The notes under the pieces: generated by a model
The model's database searches: none
Told to the model about the DNA's origin: nothing
The model's input: the letters and a program-made list of their open reading frames with translations, nothing else
Assembly (NCBI GenBank): GCA_001839685.1
Contig: MLAK01000987.1
Span: forward strand, 1-40,579
Reading direction: 5' to 3'
Length of the DNA stretch: 40,579 nucleotides
Source of the DNA: Tritrichomonas foetus
Taxonomy: Eukaryota; Parabasalia; Tritrichomonadida; Tritrichomonadidae
Translations under genes and position numbers: made by a program
Shown: one piece after another, positions 18,109 to 28,249 of the stretch
How the letters are laid out: each line of letters opens with the position of its first letter
Numbering within the stretch: the first letter of the stretch is position 1

Positions 18109-19555
18109 TATATATTATTCATCTTTGGCTTATCAAAAATGATCTTTTTAATGATTCTGGTGACCCAATAAATCAAATAATAATTAAACATCCAGAAAGA
18201 TCAACTTCTGAATCATTCATAATTTCGAAGGTTGATGAAGATACAATACGATTTGGAGCTTTTGAAGCCCAATCCAATTGTTTTAATCGTTTTATTCAAA
18301 GGCGCGATTCAACAAATGTGATACTCACTATTTCATATAAATTTTCCAGAAAGAACAATACAATCACTCTTTTTTCACCAGAAGAATCACCTGAAATGTA
18401 TAGCATTTTCATCACTGACAACACCTTCATAATTTTGGATGAATTTAAAGGATCTTTTGACAAACCGTTTTGTAAGATAATGATTTTAAATTCTATTGGT
18501 GCAGAACATCAAATGTCAAAATGTAATGAAACAATAACTTATACATTTCTTCCAAAGAAAGATGAAATGAAACATGTTAAAAGCTTATCAACATATCAGG
18601 CTTAATCCACATTCATTTTTGGCCAATAAAGAAGTCAGAAATTTACGAAATTATGTCATCCGATTAGATTCTAGTCATCCAAATGATAATGATTTGAAAT
18701 ATTATTCTAATTGCCCTTCAAAAGATTTCATCACCATGTTCGCAACATCTTACACTAAGATTTCATCTCCAAAAGTATGTGAAATGCTTTATCAATCTTG
18801 GAAAGATAAAAATTTTCAGCAAGATCTCAACGTTTTTAACAATGCAATATTAAATCCAAAGAAAAAGTCAATAGAAGGTATTTATTGGGAGTTTTCTGTT
18901 CATGATTTATTTAAAGAAAAAAAATCCGATTGACATTGAATTTAATCGTTTTTCTTATCATTATAATGAGGATACTGCTCAAAAGCAAATTCAAAGAAAT
19001 ACAACTGGAGCGAAAAATTCATTATTTGAAACATCATTAGAATGGAATCAAACAACAACAACAGACAAATTTATATTTAACAATAAGTCTTTTATCCCAG
19101 AAATCACTAGCAGTTTAAATCATTTTTTAACATCAGAAAGCAACAATATTTATTACCGTCCAAAAAGTGCAACACGCCCTGGATATGATAGTGCTATTAA
19201 AATCAAAAAAGGCCGGAAAACATCGTTATTCATATTACAAATGACAATTAGTGAATCACATTCATTTCATATGAATTCATTTGAAGAACTTCAACAATAT
19301 ACATTATCCCATAAATGGAATATTGAATTCTGGATGGTTTTACCGAAAATGTGTCAACTCCGAATTTCTAAAATTAAAATATCACAAAAAGATCAAACTG
19401 CTCAGACTGCCACTCAAGAAGAAAATGAACAATTGTTTTGTAAATATACTCAAAACACTCCTTTCATTGTTGCTGTTCCGAATATGAACATTATTATAAA
19501 CTCAAAAAAACTAAAACACCATCTCAAACAAACAGCAAAAAGAGACTACTCATAA
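18109..19555 (+). pseudogene. CRN/RHS-type NTPase-nuclease gene, broken, 3' part
   Basis: The remainder of the gene interrupted at 16046. Just after the transposon a hydrophobic helix (IIHLWLIKN) follows, as expected after a P-loop. A Walker-B-like hhhDE (FIILDEFKG) is encoded at about 18421-18450. The frame shifts between 18574 and 18605, and again in an A-rich run near 18915-18933. The last part (to the TAA ending at 19555) encodes a block with YYRPKSATRPGYDSAIKI, then FILQMTISESHSF and a ...WMVLP strand. This resembles the REase-superfamily nuclease domain (D...QxT version) at the C-terminus of CRN and RHS proteins. Two frameshifts here add to the stops in the 5' half. The A-run shift could be a sequencing error; the others are harder to explain that way. 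Confidence 0.6.
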
Positions 19556-20265
19556 AACAAAATCGAAAATATAAAAGAAGTAATTTAAGAGATCAAAAAT
19601 GATTTTTTTTTTGGAAGCCTAATCGCCCTTTCTCATAATAGTCCTTTCAGTTTTTAGGTCAATTAACCGCTATATTGACTATATGGGAAAAAATCTAAGA
19701 TTTCAAAATATGATCATACCATGCTACTAAAAATGTGTTGATTTTTTCATATTGTTTAATGCTTTTAGATGATTTAATCGCTTTATTCATCTTATATTAT
19801 CATCTTAATATATATAATATAATTACTTTATGATTATCTTAATTTTTTTTCAGAAATTAAATATTAATATTAGATGGGAAAAAATATCATTTATATTCAT
19901 GATGTATAACACTTTTAGTTGATATATAAACTCATTTGATTATGATTTTAGACTCTGTTATATCTTCTCTAATCAGAAAATTCACGATTAAATTAGAAAT
20001 TGATAAAATTTTAATAAAATATGCATTAAATCTCTTTAATTAATAGATTATAGTCAGGATATAAATGTGGTTGATTACCGGTCCAGCTTCGCTAAACCTT
20101 CCACTTTTCACCTCAAATGACTCCATTTTTGAGAAACACGAATTCTGGGAATCCATGTTCGAAATAAGTAAACGTATTCTAATGAAAAAGTTTATCATCA
20201 AAAATTTTAGATAGTTGGTCAAATATGACACTTTTCCGACCAACTTAATATCGATATTTCATTAA
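19556..20265. other. Intergenic, AT-rich
   Basis: About 710 bp upstream of Rpt3 with long A/T runs and no supported gene. The string CCGACCAACTTAATATCG ends about 14 bp before the Rpt3 ATG and may be part of its promoter. Confidence 0.4.
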
Positions 20266-21432
20266 ATGTCTGAAACCATTGACTACGAAAAACAGGAAGC
20301 AGCTCTTGACGAATACGACAGGATGAAAGAGTTGCAAGACGAACTCGAATTATTAACAATTAAAGAGAACTTTATAAAAGATGAAGTCCGATATCTTCGC
20401 CGTGAATTAATTCGTGCTCAAGATGAAGTTTTAACTATTCAATCAGTCCCATTAAAAGTCGGAAACTTTGTTGAAATGGTCGACCCAAATTACGCTTTTA
20501 TCGAAGGTGATCAGCTCGTTCGTGTTATGAGGACAATCGACAGAAGACTTCTCAAACCGAACACTTCAGTTGCCCTTCATCGTCACGCCAAATCTATTGT
20601 CGACATTCTTCCACCCGAAGGTACTACAGCCGTTCAAATTCTCGAAGATAAGCCAGACGTCTGCTACGCCGACATTGGAGGTCTCGATATGCAAAAGCAG
20701 GAACTCAGGGAAGCCGTTGAACTTCCTCTTACGCACGCGGAATTATATAAGCAAATCGGTATTGACCCTCCGAGAGGCGTTCTTTTATACGGACCACCTG
20801 GAACGGGCAAAACGATGCTCGCCAAAGCAGTTGCCCATCATACAAACGCCTCATTCATCGCCGTTACCGCTCCAGAATTTGTACAGAAATATCTCGGAGA
20901 AGGACCAAAAATGGTACGTGACACTTTTGCGCTTGCCCGTGAGCACGCCCCTTCAATTCTTTTCATTGACGAAATTGACAGTATTGCCCAGAAAAGATTC
21001 GATGCTGAGCATGGCTCAGATAGAGAGGTCCAGAGAGTTCTAATGGAGCTTTTGGCACAAATGGACGGTTTCGACCAAACCACAAACGTCAAGGTCATAA
21101 TGGCGACTAATCGTCCAGAAACGCTCGATCCAGCCATTTTACGTCCTGGCCGTCTCGACAGAAAGATTGAATTCCCTCTCCCTGACAGACGCCAAAAGAG
21201 ACTGATTTTACAAGTCGTTACCAAAAATATGAGCCTTTCCCCAGACGTCGATCTTGAGGATTATGTCTCCCGTCCAGACAAAATCTCTGGTGCGGAAATT
21301 ACGGCAATTTGCATGGAGGCTGGAATGGAAGCTGTTAGAAGAAACAGGTATATCATCCTTCCTAAAGATTTCGAAAAAGCATATGAGAAGATTGTTCATA
21401 AGCCAGATCCGGTCATGTCCTGCTACAACTAA
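20266..21432 (+). CDS. RPT3: 26S proteasome regulatory ATPase subunit Rpt3 (PSMC4)
   Basis: A 388-residue AAA+ ATPase, one of the six base ATPases that unfold substrates and open the 20S gate. In order: an N-terminal coiled coil ([19 protein letters not shown]), an OB-fold region with [13 protein letters not shown], then the AAA domain with Walker A GPPGTGKT at 176-183, Walker B ILFIDEID at 231-238, sensor region [20 protein letters not shown], and the C-domain ending [11 protein letters not shown]. Assignment to Rpt3 rather than other Rpts rests on [40 protein letters not shown] and [11 protein letters not shown]. The last residues are CYN, so the penultimate Tyr of the HbYX gate-opening motif is kept but the hydrophobic position is Cys. 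C-rich third codon positions match Rpn11 and uS11, as in highly expressed genes. The stop codon runs into TAAAAATG, a trichomonad-like polyadenylation context. Confidence 0.96.
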   Translation: MSETIDYEKQEAALDEYDRMKELQDELELLTIKENFIKDEVRYLRRELIRAQDEVLTIQSVPLKVGNFVEMVDPNYAFIEGDQLVRVMRTIDRRLLKPNTSVALHRHAKSIVDILPPEGTTAVQILEDKPDVCYADIGGLDMQKQELREAVELPLTHAELYKQIGIDPPRGVLLYGPPGTGKTMLAKAVAHHTNASFIAVTAPEFVQKYLGEGPKMVRDTFALAREHAPSILFIDEIDSIAQKRFDAEHGSDREVQRVLMELLAQMDGFDQTTNVKVIMATNRPETLDPAILRPGRLDRKIEFPLPDRRQKRLILQVVTKNMSLSPDVDLEDYVSRPDKISGAEITAICMEAGMEAVRRNRYIILPKDFEKAYEKIVHKPDPVMSCYN

Positions 21433-21466
21433 AAATGAAACTATATTTAAAGCTGATTCTTATTTT

Positions 21467-21704
21467 ATTTGTTTGTGTTTTTTGTATTTGTTTGTGCTTT
21501 TTGTATTTGTTTGTGTCTTTTGTATTTGTTTGTGTCTTTTGTATTTGTTTGTGTCTTTTGTATTTGTTTGTGTCTTTTGTATTTGTTTGTGTTTTTTGTG
21601 TTTGTTTGTGCTTTTTGTGTTTTTTGTGTTTTTTGTATTTGTTTGTGCTTTTTGTGTTTTTTGTGTTTGCTTGTGTTTGTTTGTGTTTTTTGTATTTGTT
21701 TGTT
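21467..21704. repeat. 19-bp minisatellite downstream of Rpt3
   Basis: An array of GTGTCTTTTGTATTTGTTT units with exact 19-bp spacing at 21513, 21532, 21551 and 21570, flanked by variants (GTGTTTTTT, GTGCTTTTT). There are no stops on the plus strand, and because 19 is not a multiple of 3 all three frames stay open. The long Cys/Phe/Val frames here are artefacts of the repeat. Confidence 0.92.
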
Positions 21705-22808
21705 GCTACTAATCACTGTTCTGACCGAATTTTACACCTAATGTGTTATTTTCGTTAATATTGAGCACTGATCAGGCAATAAAATCCTTAGCTTTATATT
21801 TTCCCGATCAAACTTTGAAATTTCGTTGTTAGATTTTAGACACCAAGGTCTTAACAGAAGATTGCGAGTAAACATTTTAGTGAAATATCTATATCAAATT
21901 CATGAATTACCTTGTTCATATTGATTATGATATCATTATTATACATCCAAAACTCTGAAAAATAAGGTGGTTTTTAGTAAATAGTTGTCATAACAGTGAT
22001 TTCTACATTATAATTATGGTGAGACTAAAATGTTTTCTATTTCTATTTTCTGTTTCATATTGACCCAATCATTTACTGCGTATTACTCTAGGAAAATTAT
22101 AGTGTATTAAGAGTTTACAATGTACTCTCATCTGTCTAATCTATGCAAAAGATAAAAGATTTGAGGGGAAACATAGATTAAGCGATTCCACAGTAATCAC
22201 AAAAGGAAAAGAAAGAGACCTAATTAAAGAATGAATAATAAAAATGAATGATAACAGAATGTTGTAAAAACTTAATTCTCCTTCTAATATCTCCAAGATT
22301 AAACCATAAAAATGATTTATTGTTATATTTTAGACTCTTGAAGATCAATACATTCTCTAGCTGATTTGGTTGCACAAAGATCGATGGTTGGTTTTTCAAA
22401 AATTATCAATTATTGTTGGCATCATCTCCTCCATTAACACATGTTTCTATCAAACAGAATTCTCCAACATATCTCAGAATAATAAAATATTCCAAAGGAT
22501 TCTCAAAATTAGTATTAACAAAGAATTTTTAAATCTTGTAGGTCATATACCTATAACTCGATGATTCCGACCAAGCTAATTCAAGCCAAAAACAAACTCA
22601 AACATGCTAGCATAAAGAATAACTCATATATTCTCATTGCATAATAACTCGATAAAATAAAAGAATTTATCATATAAAACATGCAAAAGATAGAACGCGA
22701 ATATTTCCAATAATTATATATATTTACAAAACATAACATGATATATAGTATATCTCTCTATCAACTTCTAAGATGGAAGGATCATCTCAAGATATCGACA
22801 CAAAAAGA
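21705..22808. other. Intergenic, AT-rich
   Basis: About 1.1 kb between Rpt3 and the convergent solenoid gene. One 64-codon open frame (22370-22564) has no recognisable features. No RNA gene or repeat found. Confidence 0.4.
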
Positions 22809-24200
22809 TTATTCTGGGGCTTCAATTGGATTTAATAATAAATAAAATGACTGTGCAAGTTCAGAGAAATTGGTACTCTCATATTTTGAGAGGCTTTGAT
22901 GTAAATCTAGTGTATACTCTGATACTATTTCTAAAAAATCTGTTATTGTGTATGCGCCAATGTGACTGCTCAAAATATTACTCACTATATGATGAGCTAT
23001 TTCCAAGCATTTATCACCAATTTCTGTTTCAATGAATTTAATACATATTTTAAATATTTCTAGGTCAAATTCATTATCTCCATAAGTATAATAAGTAAAA
23101 ATACATTCGGCATATTTCATAGAAGTCCTAAAGCTTTTTTCATGAACACCGAAGAAAAATAAATCCCTAATTAGTGATTTTGTCATTATTTGTTTGAATG
23201 CAGGATGAAAATGAATAAAAACCGATAAAGCTAATTCCGTAATTTCTGGATCAGCAATTCCCATGGCAATTCTTGAAAGCTCTTCAAAAAATTTGGGTGG
23301 CTGATTTGGTGGCAACAAAAGGGAAAAGAGAAAGACAGAATGACCACCATTAGGCATTATATATCTTGGAATTCTATTATATAATAACCTAGTTCTTTTT
23401 TTATCAATACTATCAAATCCAAACCTTTTCACAAACAAAGAGAAACAATTAAAAGCAATATAAACATTCGATTCTGTTGCTGACATTAGAAATTGTTCAC
23501 AATATAATAACACGGTTGGTATATGTTGACTACCAACTGTCATAATTAATGATTCAAGAGCATACGCCATAAAATTACTCGGTATCCACATGTCAAACAC
23601 ATGGAATATTCCGTTGTTGATAAAAAAACAACAAATTTCAGGAGATTGTCGAATTAAACTTGAAACAAGTTCAATACAGCTTGCTACATGTAATTGTGGC
23701 TCAGATGAAATTAAACGACATAAAAAACCTATTAAATTATCGGGAAGGACATCAGATTTAAAATCGATGTCAACAATTGAGGCATTTGCTAGACAATTTA
23801 ATGAATGACAAATTAATTCTTCATCTTCTTCAAAATTTAAAATCAATAATGAAATATCTGAATATGGAAAATTTCCTTCAAAATTTAACCGTTTTCTTAA
23901 CGACGCTAATGCTTTCAGTGTTTTTTCTAAATTTATTAAGGAGATAATAATATTTTCTTTGGTGACTGGCTTTTCATATTGGATATTTCCATTATTCGTT
24001 TCGATAAAGAAATGAAGGCGATCTAAAAATGCTTCAATGCGTTCTTTGAGTTCTTTCTTCAAATAGTCTGTGTCGCTAATTCGTTCTATTTCGGATTGAA
24101 ATTCGTTTTCTGGAAAAAAATCGATGTAATGAATTACGTCGTCCATCCATAAAATTTTATTCGTTATGTTGGGTTCGTTGGGCTTGTAAGAATATAGCAT
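22809..24200 (-). CDS. Helical-repeat (ARM-like) protein, trichomonad type
   Basis: A 463-residue protein starting at the ATG at 24200; an internal alternative is Met18 (MDDVIHYIDFFPE). After an N-terminal helical region (to about 85) the protein is a continuous alpha-solenoid: repeats with paired hydrophobic helices such as ELICHSLNCLANAS, HVASCIELVSSLIR and ECIFTYYTYGDNE. Large families of such ARM proteins occur in trichomonads, generally without assigned function, and I do not recognise this one further. It has no signal peptide or membrane segment and is probably cytosolic. It runs in the same direction as the next gene upstream (24420-26864), 219 bp away, each with its own promoter-like motif. 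Confidence 0.7.
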   Translation of the reverse strand: MLYSYKPNEPNITNKILWMDDVIHYIDFFPENEFQSEIERISDTDYLKKELKERIEAFLDRLHFFIETNNGNIQYEKPVTKENIIISLINLEKTLKALASLRKRLNFEGNFPYSDISLLILNFEEDEELICHSLNCLANASIVDIDFKSDVLPDNLIGFLCRLISSEPQLHVASCIELVSSLIRQSPEICCFFINNGIFHVFDMWIPSNFMAYALESLIMTVGSQHIPTVLLYCEQFLMSATESNVYIAFNCFSLFVKRFGFDSIDKKRTRLLYNRIPRYIMPNGGHSVFLFSLLLPPNQPPKFFEELSRIAMGIADPEITELALSVFIHFHPAFKQIMTKSLIRDLFFFGVHEKSFRTSMKYAECIFTYYTYGDNEFDLEIFKICIKFIETEIGDKCLEIAHHIVSNILSSHIGAYTITDFLEIVSEYTLDLHQSLSKYESTNFSELAQSFYLLLNPIEAPE

Positions 24201-24230
24201 ACAGCTTTATCAAACTGGCGCCCTTTCCGT

Positions 24231-24240
24231 ACGTTTATAA
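24231..24240 (-). promoter_or_regulatory. ACGTTTATAA motif upstream of the solenoid gene
   Basis: On the plus strand CCGTACGTTTATAA ends at 24240. The element lies 30-40 bp upstream of the ATG at 24200 and shares the ACGTTTAT core with the other promoter-like sites here. Confidence 0.4.
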
Positions 24241-24419
24241 TTTTTTAATAATCCTAAAAATTACATCGATACTCATCATGCTTCATTTAGCCACTTTTTT
24301 CTCATATTTTAAACATTATTATACATTTGAGTATAGAACTAGTTGATGGAAACTTTTTTATCAGTTAAAAAATTGTAAAAATCAAAATAACATCAAAAAA
24401 TTAATAATATTTCTCACAT

Positions 24420-26864
24420 TTATTCATTATCAATCATACCAACAATTGATTCAACATTTTCGAGTTTTCCGTCAGTAATTTTATGTATAAGCTGAGCCAA
24501 AGCAGCTAATTCTTTTCTGTCTTTTCTTAGTTCAACAATCCGCTTGCATTGCTTGTCATTCAAAGATTTCAGCCGCTGGTTGTCAGCTTCTAAGGATTCC
24601 ATTTTCTGTTTCAGTAGCTCAATTTCACTATTAAGTTTGGCAATCGACTCTGTTAACTGGATTTCATTTTCACCTTTCTTTTTAATAATCAATTCAAATC
24701 TTTGTGTTTGTTTTTCATTTTCTTCATTTTTTTGCTTTTCCAGTTCGATTGCGGAAGAAAGCTGGTTAATTCTATCTTGTGCCTCACTTAAGAGTTTTTC
24801 TGTTTCTTTTCTAGAATTTCTTTCTTTGGTAGCCACATTGATCATATTTTCGAGTTCTTTTACTGAACCTTCATTTTGAAGTTGCATTTCTTTAACTCTT
24901 TGCCGTAGTTGTTCGTTTGTTTTCAATGTTTCTTGTTTTTCAACTTCGATTTGCTTCATGTTTTGGATTTTAGTTTTGAGCTTCTTAGATTTCATAGTGG
25001 ATGTGTTTGCAACCATTTCATGCTGGTTCACTAAAAGTGATAAATCATTTAATTTTGATTCACTTAATTTCAATTCCTCGATTGTTTTCATCAATTTTGC
25101 TTTTTTCGCCTGAAGCTTCTTCATCATTGCTTCATTTTGGGCAGATAAATCAGTTATTTTCTGTTCATTCATACTTGATTGCGACATTGAAAGGTCAGCT
25201 GCTTCTTTTAGGGCCATTAATTCTCTTTCCCTGCATTCTTTTTCGACAGAAAACTCATCAATTTGATCCATGTACTTCTGCTGCAGCTGTTGATACTTTT
25301 GTTCTAATATTAGGGATTCTTGCTTTCTTTGTCGATTTAAAAGAAAGAAACCAGAAGCAACAGTATATGACAAAGAAGGATCAAGTCTTAATCGCTTAGG
25401 AGTAATTCCTCCAATTATGATTTGGAGAACTTCCAGAGCATCATCCAAAGTTCTACGATTCAAAGAATTTTGAAGGACATGAACTAAAAGAGCAGAAAAT
25501 TGAGAATCTATTACAATTTCTCTCAATTTGTTTAACCAATGTTTAAAGAAATGTGATGCCGCAAAAATAAAGAGGAAAAAGTGAATTACAACAAATGAAT
25601 TATTGGATTCAATATGCCTTTGGAAACTAACGAAGATTAAGTCTTCTTTATCTTGTAAATATCGAACTATTTGCGTCATTGATTCTCGAATGGAAATCAA
25701 AAGTCTAACAATTAACAAATATGCTTCTAATTTATCAATATCTTCCACTTTCTCTGATATTATTGAATGCATAGCTTTCTCAAACGAGTCTGATATGTCA
25801 ATTTCTGTAGAAATCGAATCTGTCTCAAATAAAACAAGTAAAAGGTGTGCTCCGGCAACTGTCACAAAACCATCTTCAGATTCCAAAATTGACTGAAGTA
25901 AAGTATTAAAGAAAATTTTATTTTGTAATAATTCCAATGCATTTTTATGGCCATTTCCACCAATTTCAATTAATAATTTATAGATAACATAAGATCGCAT
26001 GCCTCTGGATGACATTGCAGCTCTGAATAAATTTTCTATGTCTTTCTGAGTTAATGAAATTTCATCACTGAGCTGTAAAATCACAGATGACGCAATTGTT
26101 GTGAGTACTTGATATTCTGGTGGAGCACAGACAGCAGCGACTGATACTCTCATTGCTGTTTCTTTATCAATTCCACGCGAAAAAAGTACAGAAATTGCTG
26201 ATAATGCTGAAACAACAAGAGAGTGGTCATTTGATGATAGCAATGATGCAATTTCTCTTTTAATGGCAGAAAAATTGGGGAGTGACCTCAAAAAAGATAA
26301 CGAAGTTGTGCTATTTCGTGCAAAACATGCAATCGAGGAAACAGCCCAGACGGAAAGCTGCTTAATGGAAATCGCCGAAAAAAGTACAGAAAAAAGGCAG
26401 TGAAGTGATTCTGTTGAGGAAATATTGATTGCACTTGAACAGGAAATGGCCGTTAAAAATTGAATTTGAGGAAGTAAGTGCGAAAGCTGTGGATCAACAA
26501 TTTTATCATCTTTCAAATTGCGATTGAAAAAAACGGGTATTAAATTATCAAGAGGAGCTAGCGATGCAACTGTTGATAACAAATCTGGATGATTTAGACT
26601 AATAACGGTCAAAAAATGTAATGCTTTTTGCTGAATTGGAGGAATCGCTGATTCAGATGGTAAAGGAAATGATGTGCGAAGGAGTGCATCGAAAATATAC
26701 TGAAGAAGTTGTGGTAATTGTGGATCATGCGCTAAAATCGATAATGCAATCATATCTGTATCTGCTCCTTCTAGGTATTGCAAAAGGATGTCGTGCTGAG
26801 CTTTGGTATTTTCGCGATTATGATTTAAAGCATCGCAAAGTGGGAAAAGTGGCGATGCCATCAT
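24420..26864 (-). CDS. CIP2A-like ARM-repeat plus coiled-coil protein
   Basis: An 814-residue protein. About residues 1-500 form an alpha-solenoid (SLSFLRSLPNFSAIKREIASL, then LVVSALSAISVLFSRG and AGAHLLLVLFETD). About 505-785 is one long coiled coil (LEQKYQQLQQKYMDQIDEF onward), followed by a conserved-looking tail ALAQLIHKITDGKLENVESI. This architecture and the tail resemble CIP2A (cancerous inhibitor of PP2A), whose C-terminus has a similar IAMIHSLSGGKI-type block. CIP2A dimerises and restrains PP2A-B56. p115/USO1 has a similar outline, but I see no strong match to its motifs. Orthology is inferred. Start at the double ATG (26864/26861), preceded by GTTTACGTTTATT about 10 bp upstream. Confidence 0.6.
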   Translation of the reverse strand: MMASPLFPLCDALNHNRENTKAQHDILLQYLEGADTDMIALSILAHDPQLPQLLQYIFDALLRTSFPLPSESAIPPIQQKALHFLTVISLNHPDLLSTVASLAPLDNLIPVFFNRNLKDDKIVDPQLSHLLPQIQFLTAISCSSAINISSTESLHCLFSVLFSAISIKQLSVWAVSSIACFARNSTTSLSFLRSLPNFSAIKREIASLLSSNDHSLVVSALSAISVLFSRGIDKETAMRVSVAAVCAPPEYQVLTTIASSVILQLSDEISLTQKDIENLFRAAMSSRGMRSYVIYKLLIEIGGNGHKNALELLQNKIFFNTLLQSILESEDGFVTVAGAHLLLVLFETDSISTEIDISDSFEKAMHSIISEKVEDIDKLEAYLLIVRLLISIRESMTQIVRYLQDKEDLIFVSFQRHIESNNSFVVIHFFLFIFAASHFFKHWLNKLREIVIDSQFSALLVHVLQNSLNRRTLDDALEVLQIIIGGITPKRLRLDPSLSYTVASGFFLLNRQRKQESLILEQKYQQLQQKYMDQIDEFSVEKECRERELMALKEAADLSMSQSSMNEQKITDLSAQNEAMMKKLQAKKAKLMKTIEELKLSESKLNDLSLLVNQHEMVANTSTMKSKKLKTKIQNMKQIEVEKQETLKTNEQLRQRVKEMQLQNEGSVKELENMINVATKERNSRKETEKLLSEAQDRINQLSSAIELEKQKNEENEKQTQRFELIIKKKGENEIQLTESIAKLNSEIELLKQKMESLEADNQRLKSLNDKQCKRIVELRKDRKELAALAQLIHKITDGKLENVESIVGMIDNE

Positions 26865-26870
26865 TAATTA

Positions 26871-26880
26871 ATAAACGTAA
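26871..26880 (-). promoter_or_regulatory. ACGTTTAT motif upstream of the CIP2A-like gene
   Basis: Sense-strand GGTTTACGTTTATTAATTA runs straight into the start codon, so the motif lies about 7-16 bp upstream of the ATG at 26864. It shares the ACGTTTAT core with the site at 24231-24240. Confidence 0.35.
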
Positions 26881-27287
26881 ACCGATTTTCAAAACTGAGA
26901 AATTTTATTTCATATGACATTTCGCAATAACTTTTTGCACACTTTAAAATCTTCTCGTTCAACTTTTTAAATATTTATTTGTTCCAATGTAATTCAAACT
27001 ATCTTTTTCACTATTTATTTGGCCCAATAAATTATTTCCATTTCCTTCCATCTAGTCACTTTTCATCACAAATTAATGATTAGAACACAATTATATGGAA
27101 TTTTAAAGATGGATGATTACTGAAAAGTGACATTTTTGGTGAAAAATAAAATCTGAAAAAATATTCCAAAACTTTGAAAAAAGAAAAGAAATTTCTGAAA
27201 TATGCTAATTCTTTAAGAGTTGCTTGTTTAGTGATAGTTTTGATGAGCAAGAAAAAGTAAAATCAAATTTTAATAAATAGTAAAGTT
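26881..27287. other. Intergenic
   Basis: About 400 bp between the CIP2A-like promoter and the 3' end of uS11. AT-rich, with no gene or repeat seen. Confidence 0.4.
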
Positions 27288-27764
27288 TTAGAGACGACGT
27301 CCTCTGCGACCACCCTTGCGGCGTGTTGAATCGTGTGGAAGTGGTGTAACATCTTCGATACGGCCAATTTTGACTCCGGCGCGTGCAAGGGCACGAAGGG
27401 CTGATTGGGCGCCCTGGGCTGGAAGGCGGCGTTGGGAACCACCCTTACCAGAGAGTTTGATGTGGAGACCATCGATACCGAGGTTCTTAAGACGGGCAGC
27501 GACTTGTTGGGCGGCAAGCATGGCTGCATATGGTGTGGCCTGGTCACGAGCGGCCTTGACGACCATACCACCTGTTACCTTGACAAGTGTTTCGGCGCCT
27601 GAGAGATCTGTTACGTGAATGAAAGTGTCGTTTTTGGTGGCATAGATGTGGGCAACACCAAGAACGATTTCGCCTTGTTTCTTGGGTGGTCCAACATATA
27701 CATCATCAGCCTTTGTTTTCTTTGTTGGTGGGGCAACTTTAGCTTCTGGAGCTGGATTCGACAT
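27288..27764 (-). CDS. RPS14: 40S ribosomal protein S14 (uS11)
   Basis: A 158-residue small-subunit ribosomal protein lining the platform near the mRNA exit/E site. Family blocks: [20 protein letters not shown], then [37 protein letters not shown], and [20 protein letters not shown] with the expected basic end RRGRRL. The first ~28 residues form a variable Pro/Lys-rich extension, as in other eukaryotic uS11. GC-rich codons, like Rpn11 and Rpt3, mark it as highly expressed. The stop reads into TAAAAC. The ATG at 27764 is the only sensible start. A Myb-like element lies ~90 bp upstream and ACCGTATATGGTC ~20 bp upstream. Confidence 0.98.
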   Translation of the reverse strand: MSNPAPEAKVAPPTKKTKADDVYVGPPKKQGEIVLGVAHIYATKNDTFIHVTDLSGAETLVKVTGGMVVKAARDQATPYAAMLAAQQVAARLKNLGIDGLHIKLSGKGGSQRRLPAQGAQSALRALARAGVKIGRIEDVTPLPHDSTRRKGGRRGRRL

Positions 27765-27850
27765 AAGACGAAATAGAAAAGGCCGACCATATACGGTTAA
27801 CGTGAATTTATTATGGTGAATTTGCCCGTTTCAGAAAAATCATTGGGAAG

Positions 27851-27862
27851 TATAAACGGTCG
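27851..27862 (-). promoter_or_regulatory. TATAAACGGTCG motif upstream of uS11
   Basis: On the minus strand it reads CGACCGTTTATA, about 90 bp from the uS11 start. It shares GACCGTTTAT with both copies upstream of the membrane-protein gene (1755-1814). Confidence 0.4.
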
Positions 27863-28249
27863 CCGATGTGAAATGTTTTGAACATTTTGTGATTCCAACT
27901 CAATGAATAAATGAAGAGACGAATCAAAAAATCAGACATATTATTGGAGGCAATTAGAATTGTATTATTATAGTGGAATAGTTTTTAACTTTTGGGATTT
28001 CACATAATTGATCGTAATTATTAAATTTGATGGAATCTGATAAAAAATCTGAATCATACTTGTTCATTCATACAAAATATACTTTTTACTTGTAGTTCGA
28101 CTTTTAGAGTATTTTGGTTCTAAAAAAAAATTACACTCTTTATGGCATAAAAATGAAGAATATTTGTATAAATATTACTTGAGTAACCTTATATAGTGAA
28201 AGTTGTGTTGAAACATGCTCTAATTCTGATAGTGTTGTCTTTGACAGTT
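27863..28249. other. Intergenic
   Basis: Nearly 400 bp of AT-rich DNA between uS11 and the broken Cys-rich gene. Nothing recognisable. Confidence 0.35.

Noticed and set aside
21254..21758. Overlapping Cys/Phe/Val-rich plus-strand frames and a Lys/Thr-rich minus-strand frame
   Set aside because: They are produced by the stop-free 19-bp repeat, and all three frames are open at once.
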